Assembly (NCBI RefSeq): GCF_003987565.1
Contig: NZ_NGJY01000002.1
Coordinates: 62,001 to 126,000 of the forward strand
Direction: 5' to 3'
Length of the DNA: 64,000 bases
From: Vagococcus fessus
Lineage (GTDB): Bacteria; Bacillota; Bacilli; Lactobacillales; Vagococcaceae
The translations under genes and the position numbers were made by a program. A model generated the notes under the pieces. It ran no database searches and had not been told where the DNA came from. It was given only the letters and a program-made list of their open reading frames with translations. The first letter of the stretch is position 1. The number at the start of each line of letters is the position of its first letter. Of the stretch, positions 8,074-18,100 are shown piece after piece.

Positions 8074-8334
8074 TTAAATACCTAATTCTGTTTCAATGTA
8101 TTCTGCCATACCTTCTCCTTGAGTATACAAGATATAGGGTTTATTTTCATAAACAAAACGAATTTGTTTGCCACCAAATACTGGAGTTGAGGTTGCATAG
8201 TAAATCTCTCGACAATCAAGTGTGCTGATATCACGTTTAAATGCACCTAAGTAAGTCATCACACGCAAACAATTATTTGAAAAATGGACCGTTGCATTGT
8301 AGAACTGATCGTTAACTTTCATATAAGTATTCAT
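8074..8334 (-). CDS. Hypothetical 86-residue protein
   Basis: Soluble, no membrane segment, no motif I recognise. Predicted mostly beta, with a MTYLGAFKRDISTLDCREIYYA core and a PVFGGKQIRFVYENKPYILYTQGEG stretch resembling the strands of a small PH-like or bacterial YcxB-type fold. This is an impression only. AGAGGG is well spaced from the ATG. First gene of the unit with the LacI regulator, and under the same operator. Confidence 0.7.
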   Translation of the reverse strand: MNTYMKVNDQFYNATVHFSNNCLRVMTYLGAFKRDISTLDCREIYYATSTPVFGGKQIRFVYENKPYILYTQGEGMAEYIETELGI

Positions 8335-8371
8335 CTCTCATACCCTCTTTCAATTGATGTTACCCTTAGTA

Positions 8372-8398
8372 TAGAGTATGAAACTCGTTTCATAGCAA
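8372..8398 (-). promoter_or_regulatory. LacI-type operator in the promoter of the 86-residue/LacI unit
   Basis: Perfect 8+8 inverted repeat TATGAAAC-TC-GTTTCATA (8377-8394). It lies between a minus-strand TTGCTA and a TATACT box, immediately upstream of the unit. The AAAC/GTTT core is typical of LacI-family sites. Confidence 0.65.
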
Positions 8399-8418
8399 GG
8401 CCTAATTTTAGAAAAATA

Positions 8419-8449
8419 AAAAAGCTCATCACCGAAATGATAAGCTTTT
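8419..8449 (-). terminator. Terminator of the MFS gene
   Basis: AAAGCTTATCA/TGATGAGCTTT-type arms with UUUUUU on the minus strand, right below the stop at 8453. Confidence 0.75.
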
Positions 8450-8452
8450 GAT

Positions 8453-9862
8453 TTAGTCGTTGTTTAATGGTTTGGGCGTTTTAACTAAAAAGATACCCAT
8501 GACTAGTAAAATAACACTCACAGCCGTCATCCATAAGAACGCTACATTAAGACCATGTAACGAGGCATTCTCACCATATGTCTTAACTGAAGATTGGCTA
8601 ACTGTTGTCATAATCCCAACAAAGACCGCAGTCCCAATTGCACCAGCAACTGTTCTAAGTGAGGTTAAAAGAGCGGTCGCATGTGCGGTTAAATCTTGAC
8701 TAACTTGACTTGTCCCCCACGTTACAAGAGGCATCATTAAGCATCCTATCGCAATACAGCGTGTCGCATTATAAAAGCCAGCCACCCAAACCGAGGTCTC
8801 CGGGGTAATGAAAACCATACCTAAATTACTCGCAACCATCATCGCTGCTCCTACAATAAATAACAATCTAATCCCTACTTTGTCATATAAACGTCCTGCA
8901 AAAGGACTAATAAAGGCCATGACAAGTGAGCCAGGCAAGACGATTAAACCTGACAGTGTTGCCGATTTTCCCATAATAGATTGGACGTACAATGGCAATA
9001 ACATCGTTGAAGCCATCATAACTAAATATAAAATCATACTTCCAATAACACTAAGTGCGTATGACCGATTTTTCAAAATACGTAATTCTAAAAATGGCTC
9101 CGGTCGACTAAATTGGCGGTAAACAAATAAAACTGTTGCTACAATCCCTACGCTCAATAAGCCAAGGACATGCAGACTGAAAAAGGCGTACTGCCCGATA
9201 TTTCCAATAGCTAACGTCACACCACCAAATGATAAAGCACTTAATATAAACGAAGCCACATCAAATTGTTGTGATTTTGTGGCAAGGACATCTTCAAAGA
9301 CCATCACTGCCCAAAGCAATGAAAGTAAAATAATCACACTTGATAGATAGAAAATAGCTTGCCAACTCCATTTATCAACTATCATCCCTGCCAAGGTTGG
9401 CGCAATGACTGGTGCTGCACTTAGCGACAACCCATACCATCCCATAATAGACCCTCGTTTTTCAGGTGGATAAATGGTCAAAAGAATAACTTGAGCCATT
9501 GAAGTCAATAACCCATTCCCTATGGCTTGTAAAATTCGTGCCATCATCATCATCGGAAAATTAACTGAAACCGCACATAATAATAAACCAGCCAAAGCAA
9601 TAATTAACGATGTCACATATAATTTTTTGGTTGGAAATCTTGTGATTAGAAAGGCAGATAACGGCATCACAATTCCCATCGTTAAGGCATATGCACTAGT
9701 TAGCCATTGCCCCGTTGTCACACTAATGTCTAAATCATTAATTATCGCCGGCAAAGCCGTAGTTAAGGCCGTCGACAACATTGTCAACGCAATACAAGTA
9801 ATGACAATATTAATAAAAATCAGTGTTCGTTTTTTATCATTAACTAGAACAGCATTAGACAT
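8453..9862 (-). CDS. MFS multidrug efflux transporter, DHA2 (EmrB/QacA) type
   Basis: Proton-driven drug exporter with 14 predicted membrane segments, about 469 residues. The first segment shows LIFINIVITCIALTMLSTAL, and loop 2-3 has the LPAIINDLDISVTTGQWLTSAYALTMGIVMPLS signature of DHA2 proteins. Motif C appears as GWYGLSLSAAPVIAPTLAG. I chose ATG 9862: GGGGGTG is 9 bases upstream, while the in-frame ATG 9880 has no ribosome site. It overlaps the MarR gene by 8 bases, so it is co-transcribed with and probably controlled by it. Confidence 0.9.
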   Translation of the reverse strand: MSNAVLVNDKKRTLIFINIVITCIALTMLSTALTTALPAIINDLDISVTTGQWLTSAYALTMGIVMPLSAFLITRFPTKKLYVTSLIIALAGLLLCAVSVNFPMMMMARILQAIGNGLLTSMAQVILLTIYPPEKRGSIMGWYGLSLSAAPVIAPTLAGMIVDKWSWQAIFYLSSVIILLSLLWAVMVFEDVLATKSQQFDVASFILSALSFGGVTLAIGNIGQYAFFSLHVLGLLSVGIVATVLFVYRQFSRPEPFLELRILKNRSYALSVIGSMILYLVMMASTMLLPLYVQSIMGKSATLSGLIVLPGSLVMAFISPFAGRLYDKVGIRLLFIVGAAMMVASNLGMVFITPETSVWVAGFYNATRCIAIGCLMMPLVTWGTSQVSQDLTAHATALLTSLRTVAGAIGTAVFVGIMTTVSQSSVKTYGENASLHGLNVAFLWMTAVSVILLVMGIFLVKTPKPLNND

Positions 9863-10301
9863 TAGCTTCTTCACCCCCATTTAGATAATAAGCTTTAATC
9901 TTTTCTAGAGACTCTGCAAATGCCACCTTTTCTTGTTCAGTGAGGGGGCTTACCATATCCGCATGAACAGCTGCTCGTTTTTTTGCTATACTTGCCGCTT
10001 CCTCTTTTCCTTTTTCGGTAAGAGTCGTAAACATCACACGCTTATCTTTTTCAGAAGGATGCGATGACACCCACCCTTTTTCACTCATCTTTCCTATTAA
10101 TTCACTAACAGATGAGGCTTTAATCCCCAATTCTTGACTTAATTCTTTCGATGTTAGCTGACCTTTTCGTTCTAATACTAATAAACAACGATACTGTCCT
10201 CTAAAAGGATTCATATTTCCAAATTTCTTATCTGATTGTTGTCGGTTTAATTTAGTGACCTCAAAAAACAGCTCAACAACTTCTTCATCACGATAATTCA
10301 T
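9855..10301 (-). CDS. MarR family transcriptional regulator
   Basis: 148 residues. The winged helix-turn-helix runs at about 50-115: LTSKELSQELGIKASSVSELIGKMSEKGWV, then the wing DKRVMFTTLTEKGKE. It forms an operon with the MFS exporter and is divergent from the luciferase-like monooxygenase. Two different palindromes in the divergent region lie inside the two promoters, so it probably represses both sides. The inducer is unknown; oxidative or electrophile stress would fit the flavoenzymes. Confidence 0.9.
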   Translation of the reverse strand: MNYRDEEVVELFFEVTKLNRQQSDKKFGNMNPFRGQYRCLLVLERKGQLTSKELSQELGIKASSVSELIGKMSEKGWVSSHPSEKDKRVMFTTLTEKGKEEAASIAKKRAAVHADMVSPLTEQEKVAFAESLEKIKAYYLNGGEEANV

Positions 10302-10348
10302 GTTTTCTTCCTTCTTCCTTGCTTAATAAAGCTACTCACTTATTATAA

Positions 10349-10387
10349 TTAGGTACCTAACTAATAGCAAGTTGTTTTTAAAACAGA
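10349..10387 (-). promoter_or_regulatory. marR-side promoter with palindromic operator
   Basis: Minus-strand TTGCTA and TATAAT boxes with 17 bases between. The spacer contains the perfect 12-base palindrome TTAGGTACCTAA (10349-10360), a typical MarR-family site position. Confidence 0.65.
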
Positions 10388-10403
10388 GACACAAACAAAC
10401 AAC

Positions 10404-10432
10404 TTGCTTACTTTAAGTAAGCGATATATACT
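10404..10432 (+). promoter_or_regulatory. Promoter of the monooxygenase pair with palindromic operator
   Basis: -35 TTGCTT (10404-10409), 17-base spacer, -10 TATACT (10427-10432). The palindrome GCTTACTTTAAGTAAGC (10406-10422) overlaps the -35 and most of the spacer, so a bound regulator would block RNA polymerase. Confidence 0.7.
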
Positions 10433-10486
10433 AGGACTATCTTAAACCACTCGTTTAAGTGTTTACGAAAGAAAGGACTGTTCCTT

Positions 10487-11569
10487 ATGACAAACACATT
10501 CACAACGTCTCCACACATTGATGAGACAAAAGGATTAGAACTAGGTATCTACACACTAGGTGACCACATGCCTAATCCTCACACTAAACAATTAATTAGC
10601 CCACAACAACGTTTAAATGAAATTAAAGAAATGGCTGTTTTGGCCGAACAAGCCGGCTTGGATGTCTTTGCTTTAGGTGAAAGTCATCAAAAACATTTTG
10701 TATCTCAAGCCCATAGTATTATTTTAGCTAATATCGCAGCCGTAACGAGCACCATTAAATTATCAAGTTCTGCTACGATGCTAAGTACCTCTGACCCTGT
10801 AAGAGTCTTTGAAGATTTTTCAACTCTTGATTTATTATCAAATGGTCGCATGGAATTAGTAGCAGGTCGGGCCTCACGCGTCGGATTGTTCGATTTACTA
10901 GGGTATGATTTAGCGGATTACGAAGCCTTGTTTGAAGAAAAATTTAACTTACTTTTAAAAATTAATCAGGAAGAAACAGTGACTTGGAATGGCGAGTTTA
11001 GAAAATCATTAACGGATGCTCACATTATTCCTCGTCCACAAAACGCTCACTTACCAATCTGGCGTGCTGTTGGTGGCACACCTACCAGTGCGATGAACGC
11101 AGGACGAGCTGGTGTGCCGCTGTATTTAGCACACTTAGGCGGTCCCGCTTCTTCATTTAAACCAACACTTGATTATTACCGACAAGCAGGTGAACATGCC
11201 GGTTTTAAACCTGAGGAGTTAACCGTTGCAACTGGAGGTTTCTTCTACGCTTCAGAAGATAGTCAAGATGCTTTTAAAGACTACTACCCTCATGTTAACC
11301 AAGGCCTAACTTTAGCTAATGGACAAGGTTTTCCAAAGCCTGCTTTTGCTCATGGCAAAGAGAGAGAAAGTATTATCAATGTTGGCTCTCCTCAACAAAT
11401 TATTGAAAAAATACTTTATCAACATGAAGTATTTAATAATCAACGTTACATTGCACAATTAGATTTTGGTGGTGTTCCCTTTGATAAAATTATGAAGAAT
11501 ATCGAACTTTTAGGAAATGAAATTGTTCCTGCAATTAAGAAATATACAAAGAAAGAAGTGACGTCTTAA
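10487..11569 (+). CDS. LLM-class flavin-dependent oxidoreductase (luciferase-like monooxygenase)
   Basis: Bacterial-luciferase-like TIM-barrel enzyme, 360 residues, using reduced FMN and O2. Family landmarks: LGIYTLGDH at the first strand, AEQAGLDVFALGESH (about 53-67), ISSSATMLSTSDPVRVFEDFSTLDLLSNGRMELVAGRAS-type region around 105-140, and a C-terminal VGSPQQIIEKILYQHE. The next gene, overlapping by one base (TAATG), is an FMN reductase, which would supply the reduced flavin. Substrate unknown. Confidence 0.92.
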   Translation: MTNTFTTSPHIDETKGLELGIYTLGDHMPNPHTKQLISPQQRLNEIKEMAVLAEQAGLDVFALGESHQKHFVSQAHSIILANIAAVTSTIKLSSSATMLSTSDPVRVFEDFSTLDLLSNGRMELVAGRASRVGLFDLLGYDLADYEALFEEKFNLLLKINQEETVTWNGEFRKSLTDAHIIPRPQNAHLPIWRAVGGTPTSAMNAGRAGVPLYLAHLGGPASSFKPTLDYYRQAGEHAGFKPEELTVATGGFFYASEDSQDAFKDYYPHVNQGLTLANGQGFPKPAFAHGKERESIINVGSPQQIIEKILYQHEVFNNQRYIAQLDFGGVPFDKIMKNIELLGNEIVPAIKKYTKKEVTS

Positions 11570-12135
11570 TGAAAATTGTATTACTCTCTGGCTCAACCGT
11601 CGGAACGAAAACCAAAACAGCTATGACTTATTTATACGACCACTTAAAACTAACAGCACCTGACCATGACTTAGTACTTTTAGATTTAAAAGACTACGAT
11701 TTACCCTTTAGTGATGGACGCAACTATCTTGATTATCCAGGAGATGCTGGTTTTGTAACAGCTGAACTTATGGCAGCGGATATTATTTTAATCGGGTCGC
11801 CTACTTTTCAAGCTTCGATTCCAGCCACACTAAAAAATATTTTTGATTTGCTCCCTCAAAATGCTCTTGATAGAAAAATTGTAGGGATTGTAATGACAGC
11901 AGGCTCTCCAAAGCATTTTTTAGTCGCTGAAACACAATTAAAACCAATTATCCATTATATGAAAGGAACTCTTGTTTCTAACTATGTTTTTATTGAAGAT
12001 GTTAATTTTTATCAACAAACCATTACTAACGATGACGTTACAAGACGACTACACAAGTTAGCAGAAGACAGTCTTGTCCTAGCTAAAACCTATCAAGCCG
12101 CTTGGCAAGAGCAAGAAGACTCTTATGGCTTTTAA
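11569..12135 (+). CDS. NADPH-dependent FMN reductase
   Basis: Flavodoxin-fold reductase, 188 residues, with the phosphate loop SGSTVGTKTKTAM (7-19) and GSPTFQASIPATLKNIFDLLP (about 76-96). It is start-stop coupled to the luciferase-like gene and most likely delivers FMNH2 to it. Related to, but clearly different from, the reductase at 1614-2174. A strong terminator follows. Confidence 0.9.
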   Translation: MKIVLLSGSTVGTKTKTAMTYLYDHLKLTAPDHDLVLLDLKDYDLPFSDGRNYLDYPGDAGFVTAELMAADIILIGSPTFQASIPATLKNIFDLLPQNALDRKIVGIVMTAGSPKHFLVAETQLKPIIHYMKGTLVSNYVFIEDVNFYQQTITNDDVTRRLHKLAEDSLVLAKTYQAAWQEQEDSYGF

Positions 12136-12140
12136 AACAA

Positions 12141-12170
12141 AAGGACCCATCTACTAGATGGGTCCTTTTT
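12141..12170. terminator. Bidirectional terminator
   Basis: AAGGACCCATCT/AGATGGGTCCTT arms (12141-12152 and 12156-12167) with a 3-base loop and T/A runs on both sides. It separates the FMN reductase from the convergent surface-protein gene. Confidence 0.85.
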
Positions 12171-12179
12171 TAACTCTTA

Positions 12180-15100
12180 CTATTTATTTTTATTTCTAAA
12201 TATGAAAACTAAACTCAACAACATTCCACCTAATAGAACCAACCATGGCTCATTTTTTTCACTTGTTTGTGGCAACCCTTTTTGACTAATGACTTTATTA
12301 GTTGCTGGGAGAGTTGTTCCTAATTTTTTTTGTAACTGTGTTCTTGCATCATTTCCTGAAACTGCTCTTGTTGAATTAGCTCTATTCGTTACGCCACCTC
12401 CCAATGATCTATTAGTTGTTCCTAGTTGCGGTACACCTTTGTTAATCCCATTATTACTTCCTAAACCGAGACCTTTATTTTTGTCTCCGTTCTGGTCATT
12501 ATTTTGATTTTTCCCTTCGCTATTGTCTTGCTCTTTATCTTTATCTTTATCTTTATCTTTATCTTTATCTTTGTCTTTATCTTTATCTTGATCTTTGTCT
12601 TTGTCTTTATCTTGATCTTTGTCTTTGTCTTGCTCTTTATCTTTGTCTTGATCTTCTTTATCTATAACCATAACAACCGCTGTTGCTTTTAGACCACCGT
12701 AACTATATGTAAGTTCATACTCACCAACTTTTGAAGTATCTACTTCACCTAATACAATCACATCTTTAAATAATACATCTTTACCTAGTTTGTCTGTAGC
12801 TTTAATAAAGTTATCTTTTGCTTCCCACTTACTTCCAATTTCTAGGACTAAATTTCGAACTTGTAGGCTCGTTTTATTTACCTCTTCACCTGGCCATACT
12901 TCTGGACGTTCTGGTTTTTCTGCTACCGTAATCGTAGCAGTCGCGACTTGATTCGCATATGAATAAGCAACCTGATATTCTCCAACTTTGGTTGTGTCTA
13001 CGTGTCCATCAACCTTAACCAGAGAAAACTCAACTGCTTGACCTTGCTTATTTGTTGCACTCACAAAGTTAGCCTTCGCTTCCCAAGCTGTCCCAACTGC
13101 TAGTGTTGAATTTTGAACGTTAATATCAGAATAATCAACCTCTTCACCTGGCCATACTTCTGGACGTTCTGGTTTTTCTACAACAGTTATTGTAGCGATT
13201 GCTATCACGTTTTGGTTTCTATAAGTAACTTGGTATTCACCTGTTCGAGTTGTATCAACTGTTCCTTCAACCTTGATTTGGTCAAAACCTATTGGATTAC
13301 CTAAGCGATCCGTAGCTTGAATAAAATTATCATTACCTGTCCATTCACTTCCAACTGTCAGTGTTGAATTTTGAACCAGTAGACTCGTTTGATTAATTTC
13401 TTCACCTGGCCATACTTCTGGACGTTCCGGCACTTCAACTACCGTTACAATCGCACTAATACTCATTCCGCCATAAGTGTAAGTAACGTTATAATCGCCT
13501 ACTTTTGAGGTATCAACTTCACCCGAAACATTGACGGCGCCTATACCAACTGGTTTACCTTGCTTATCTGTTGCACTCACAAAGTTATCTTTCGCTTCCC
13601 AAGCTGTTCCAACTGTTACCATACTGTTTTGAACATTAATACTTGTCAGATTAATCTCTTCACCTGGCCATACTTCTGGGCGTTCTGGTTTTTCTACCAC
13701 CGTTACTGTTACACGAATGCTCATACCTTCGTAGCTATAGCTAATCTGGTATTCTCCTGGTTTGGAAGTATCTACCATCCCGTTCACTTTAACTTTATCC
13801 AACGATACGTCGTTACCTAATTTATCTGTCGCTTGAACAAAATTATCCTTTGCATGCCACTCGCTTCCTACAACAATTGTTGAGTTCGCTGCTTCAATGC
13901 TTGTCAGGTTAACCTCTTCACCTGGCCATACTTCTGGACGCTCTGGCTCTTCTACTACTGTGACTGTAATCACTGTAGAAACTCCTTCGTATTCATACGT
14001 TACATCATACTCACCAATTTTTGAAGTATCTACTGTACCGATAACTTTTACTTCAGAAAATGCAACTTCTTTACCTAATTTATCAGTCAGTTTAATAAAA
14101 TTATCTTCTGCTTTCCAAGTACTTCCAACAGTAATTGTCGAAGGTTTCGCTTCAATACTTGTCAAATTAATTTCCTCACCTGGCCACACTTCCGGACGTT
14201 CTGGTTTAGCCACTACAGAGATTGTTGCCGTAACTGTCATTCCTTTATATGTGTAAGAGACTTGATACTCTCCTAATTTTGAAGTATCAACACTACCAGT
14301 CACTTTGACTTGATCAAAGGAAATAGTTTTACCTAGTTTGTCTGTCGCTTTAATAAAATTATCTTCTGAATGCCACTCGCTCCCTTCGACAATTGTTGAA
14401 CTACAAACTTCAATACTAAGTTTATTAATTTCTTCACCTGGCCATACTTCTGGACGTTCTGGTTTTTCTACGACTGTGACTGTAACGACAGTTTTCATAC
14501 CGCCGTATTCATATGTTACATCGTATTTACCAACTTTTGATGTGTCTACTTTTCCAGTTACGTTTACATCTTCTAGTTTAACTTCTTTACCAAGTTTATC
14601 TGTAGCTTTAATAAAGTTGTCTTTTGCTTCCCACTCACTGTCTACCACGATTGTTGAGTTTTCCGCTTCCACACTTGTTTTATTAATGCCGACACCTGGC
14701 CATACTTCTGGGCGTTCTGGTTTTTCTACGACTGTGACTGTAATCACTGTAGAAACTCCACCGTATTCATATATTACATCGTATTTACCAACTTTTGATG
14801 TGTCTACTTTTCCAGTTACGTTTACATCTTCTAGTTTAACTTCTTTACCAAGTTTATCTGTAGCTTTAATAAAGTTGTCTTTTGCTTCCCACTCACTGTC
14901 TACCACGATTGTTGAGTTTTCCGCTTCCACACTTGTTTTATTAATGCCGACACCTGGCCATACTTCTGGACGTTCTGGTTTTTCTACGACTGTTACTGTA
15001 ATCACTGTAGAAACTCCACCGTATTCATATATTACATCGTATTTACCAACTTTTGATGTGTCTACTTTTCCAGTTACGTTTACATCTTCTAATTTAACCT

Positions 15101-18100
15101 CTACACCAAGTTTATCTGTCGCTTTAATAAAGTTGTCTTTTGCTTCCCACTTGCTGTCTACCACGATTGTTGAATTTTCTGCTTCTACACTTGTTTTATT
15201 AATGCCGACACCTGGCCATACTTCTGGACGTTCTGGTTTTTCTACAACTGTGACTGTAACGACAGTTTTCATACCGCCGTATTCATATGTTACATCGTAT
15301 TTACCAACTTTTGATGTGTCTACTTTTCCAGTTACGTTTACATCTTCTAATTTAACTTCTTTACCAAGTTTGTCTGTGGCTTTAATAAAATTGTCTTTTG
15401 CTTCCCACTCACTGTCTACCACGATTGTTGAGTTTTCCGCTTCCACACTTGTTTTATTAATGCCGACACCTGGCCATACTTCTGGACGTTCTGGTTTTTC
15501 TACGACTGTGACTGTAATCACTGTAGAAACACCGCCGTATTCGTATATTACATCGTATTTACCGACTGTTGACGTATCTACTTTTCCTGTTACGTTTACG
15601 TCTTCTAATTTAACCTCTACACCAAGTTTATCTGTCGCTTTAATAAAGTTATCTTTCGCTTCCCACTTACTGTCTACCACGATTGTTGAGTTTTCTGCTT
15701 CCACACTTGTTTTATTAATACCGACACCTGGCCATACTTCTGGGCGTTCTGGTTTTTCTACGACTGTTATAACAGCCATTTCACTTACTTTCCCGTATTT
15801 ATATTCAACAAAATAATGACTTAAAACAGATGTATCAACCTCTCCTTCGACCTCAACATCTTTAAAATTCAATTCATTTCCTTTTTCATCTGTTCCACCA
15901 ATGAAATTGTCTTCTGGCAACCATTTACTTCCCTGAGCAATAGTTGTATTTTTTACGTTGATACTAGATTCATCCATGTCTTTATAAGTCAATGTAATCG
16001 ATTGTTGATCCCAGTTTATTGACATATCTAGTGATTTATCCGCTTTTATGTATTTATACCCCTCAATTTCAGGAATTTCTATCTTTTTCTTATCCCCATA
16101 TTCTCCAGTAAGTTTGTCTGGTGATTTAATTTCATTCCCATCTTCGTCTTCGTAATACACTGTAATCGGTCTTTCAACTAACGATTTAGCCGGTCTAACC
16201 ACATAGGTTCCAGGAACAAGTTCACCACTCCCGTATTGTTCCATAAAGTCTTCTGGTAAATAAGACGCTGTTGAACCATCTTCTCTAATCCATTCACCTA
16301 TCCCCATCCCTAGCCAAGGATTCAATGCAGGGTTTGTGTACTGCATCTTATAACCTTTAAATTCAAAATTCTTGCCTAAAGTGATTCGCGTTAAGCCACT
16401 ATGTAGATCTCTTTCAGGATCTGGATTAAACATACGAGTCATCCCATTATTAGCAACCTGACTGGTATCCCAGTTCGCTAGGTTTAAATCGCGAATTGTA
16501 CTTTGCATAAAAGTTTGCCTCATACTAGTTACGTTAGAAGTATCCCATCCACTTAGGTCTAAATTAGTCATTTTTGCGTGATAAAAAGCATTGTTCATCG
16601 TTGTTAAACTTGAGGTATCCCAATTTGCTATGTCAAGACTCCTAGCGCCACATCCACTAAACATACTAGCAATAGTCGTCACCTTAGACATCTTAAACGT
16701 GTCGATAGATAATTTCTCCAAACTTGGTGTATTCATGAACATTTCACTCATATTCGTGACATTCTCTGTGTTCCAACTCGTTAAATCCAACTCTTTTAAT
16801 TTGACTGCTCCGACAAACATCCGTGAAAGGTTGGTCACCTCAGATGTATCAAAATTTTCTAAATTTGTTATTTTTTCTAAATTTGCTAATCTCTGACTTC
16901 CACCTTCATTTTGTTCTAGTCCTGAAAATAAAAATTGTGAATCCACTGGTGCTTTTACCTTACCCTCAAAAACAATTTCTTTAATTTCACTTGCATTAAT
17001 TTCCGGAAGATTTCTAGAATGTCCTCTCCAAGGTGCAGTTGGATGTCTATCTAATTCCCCTGCTTTGACTGTCAAAATACCATCTTTAAATTCCCAAGGA
17101 GCACTCCCCCAAGTTCCAGATGTAACATCACTAGCAAAATCATAATATAATTTAAGGGTTTGTTCTTTATCAGTAATTACGACATCTAAATCTGCATCAG
17201 CTTCTTTAAATTTATAGTTATCAATCTCTCGGACTCTAATTGAGATTTTTTCTCCGATAGAACCTTTAACTATGCGTTCTTCGCTTATTGGAATATAAGT
17301 TGAAGCATCTAAGTATTCCACTGTTACCGGTTTTGATAAATCAGCATCTTTATCAACTTCCGCAACATATGTTCCTGGTTCAGGTTTATTCGTACTAGTA
17401 GAATTCGTCCCATAATACTGTACAAAATGATAAGGAGTATACGCTTGACCAGTTCCGTCTTCTTTCACCCAATTTCCTGTTGTTGGCAAGCTTTCTGAAG
17501 GTGAAAAATGACGATTCGATGAAACGAATTGGAATTTGTCACCTATAGTAAATTTAGCTAAGCCATTTAGTCGTTTATCCATTGAACTACCCACATTAAA
17601 CATATCGTATGATTCTGTAACACTTTCCGTGCTCCAATTCTCAAAATTTAATTCTTTAAGTCTTGAACTTGAAAAAGTTGCAACCATTTCTGTAACTTTA
17701 CTTGTATCCCACTTTCCTACATCTAGTGTCTTGAACTTAGTTCCAGAAAAAGTAGCTGACATATTTTCAACACTGGAAGTATCCCAATCCTTTACATCTA
17801 AACTATCCATCCCCGCATTATAAAATAAGTAACGCATAGTCTTCACATTAGATGTCTTCCATGTACTAACGTCTAATTTTTTTAACTTGGCTGTATTTTG
17901 AAACGTCCCTTCTAATGTTGTCACTTTAGATGTGTCAAAATGTGAGACATCTAATTCAGTTAATTCATAATTGTCAGCAAACATTTCACTCATATCGACT
18001 ACCAATGTTGTATCTAAATTTGAAATATTCTTATATTTTTTAACACTAATTAATGAAGCAAACAGGCCCGAACTATTGGCTGGTGCTTTCACTTTTCCAG

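Noticed and set aside
12890-15790. Regularly spaced repeats resembling a CRISPR array
   Set aside because: Units are 258 bases, in frame and protein-coding, with no unique spacers and no cas genes.
14338-15816. 492-codon open frame on the plus strand across the Ig-module repeats
   Set aside because: It is the antisense of a highly repetitive coding region; its own translation is equally repetitive, lacks a ribosome site and has no independent features.
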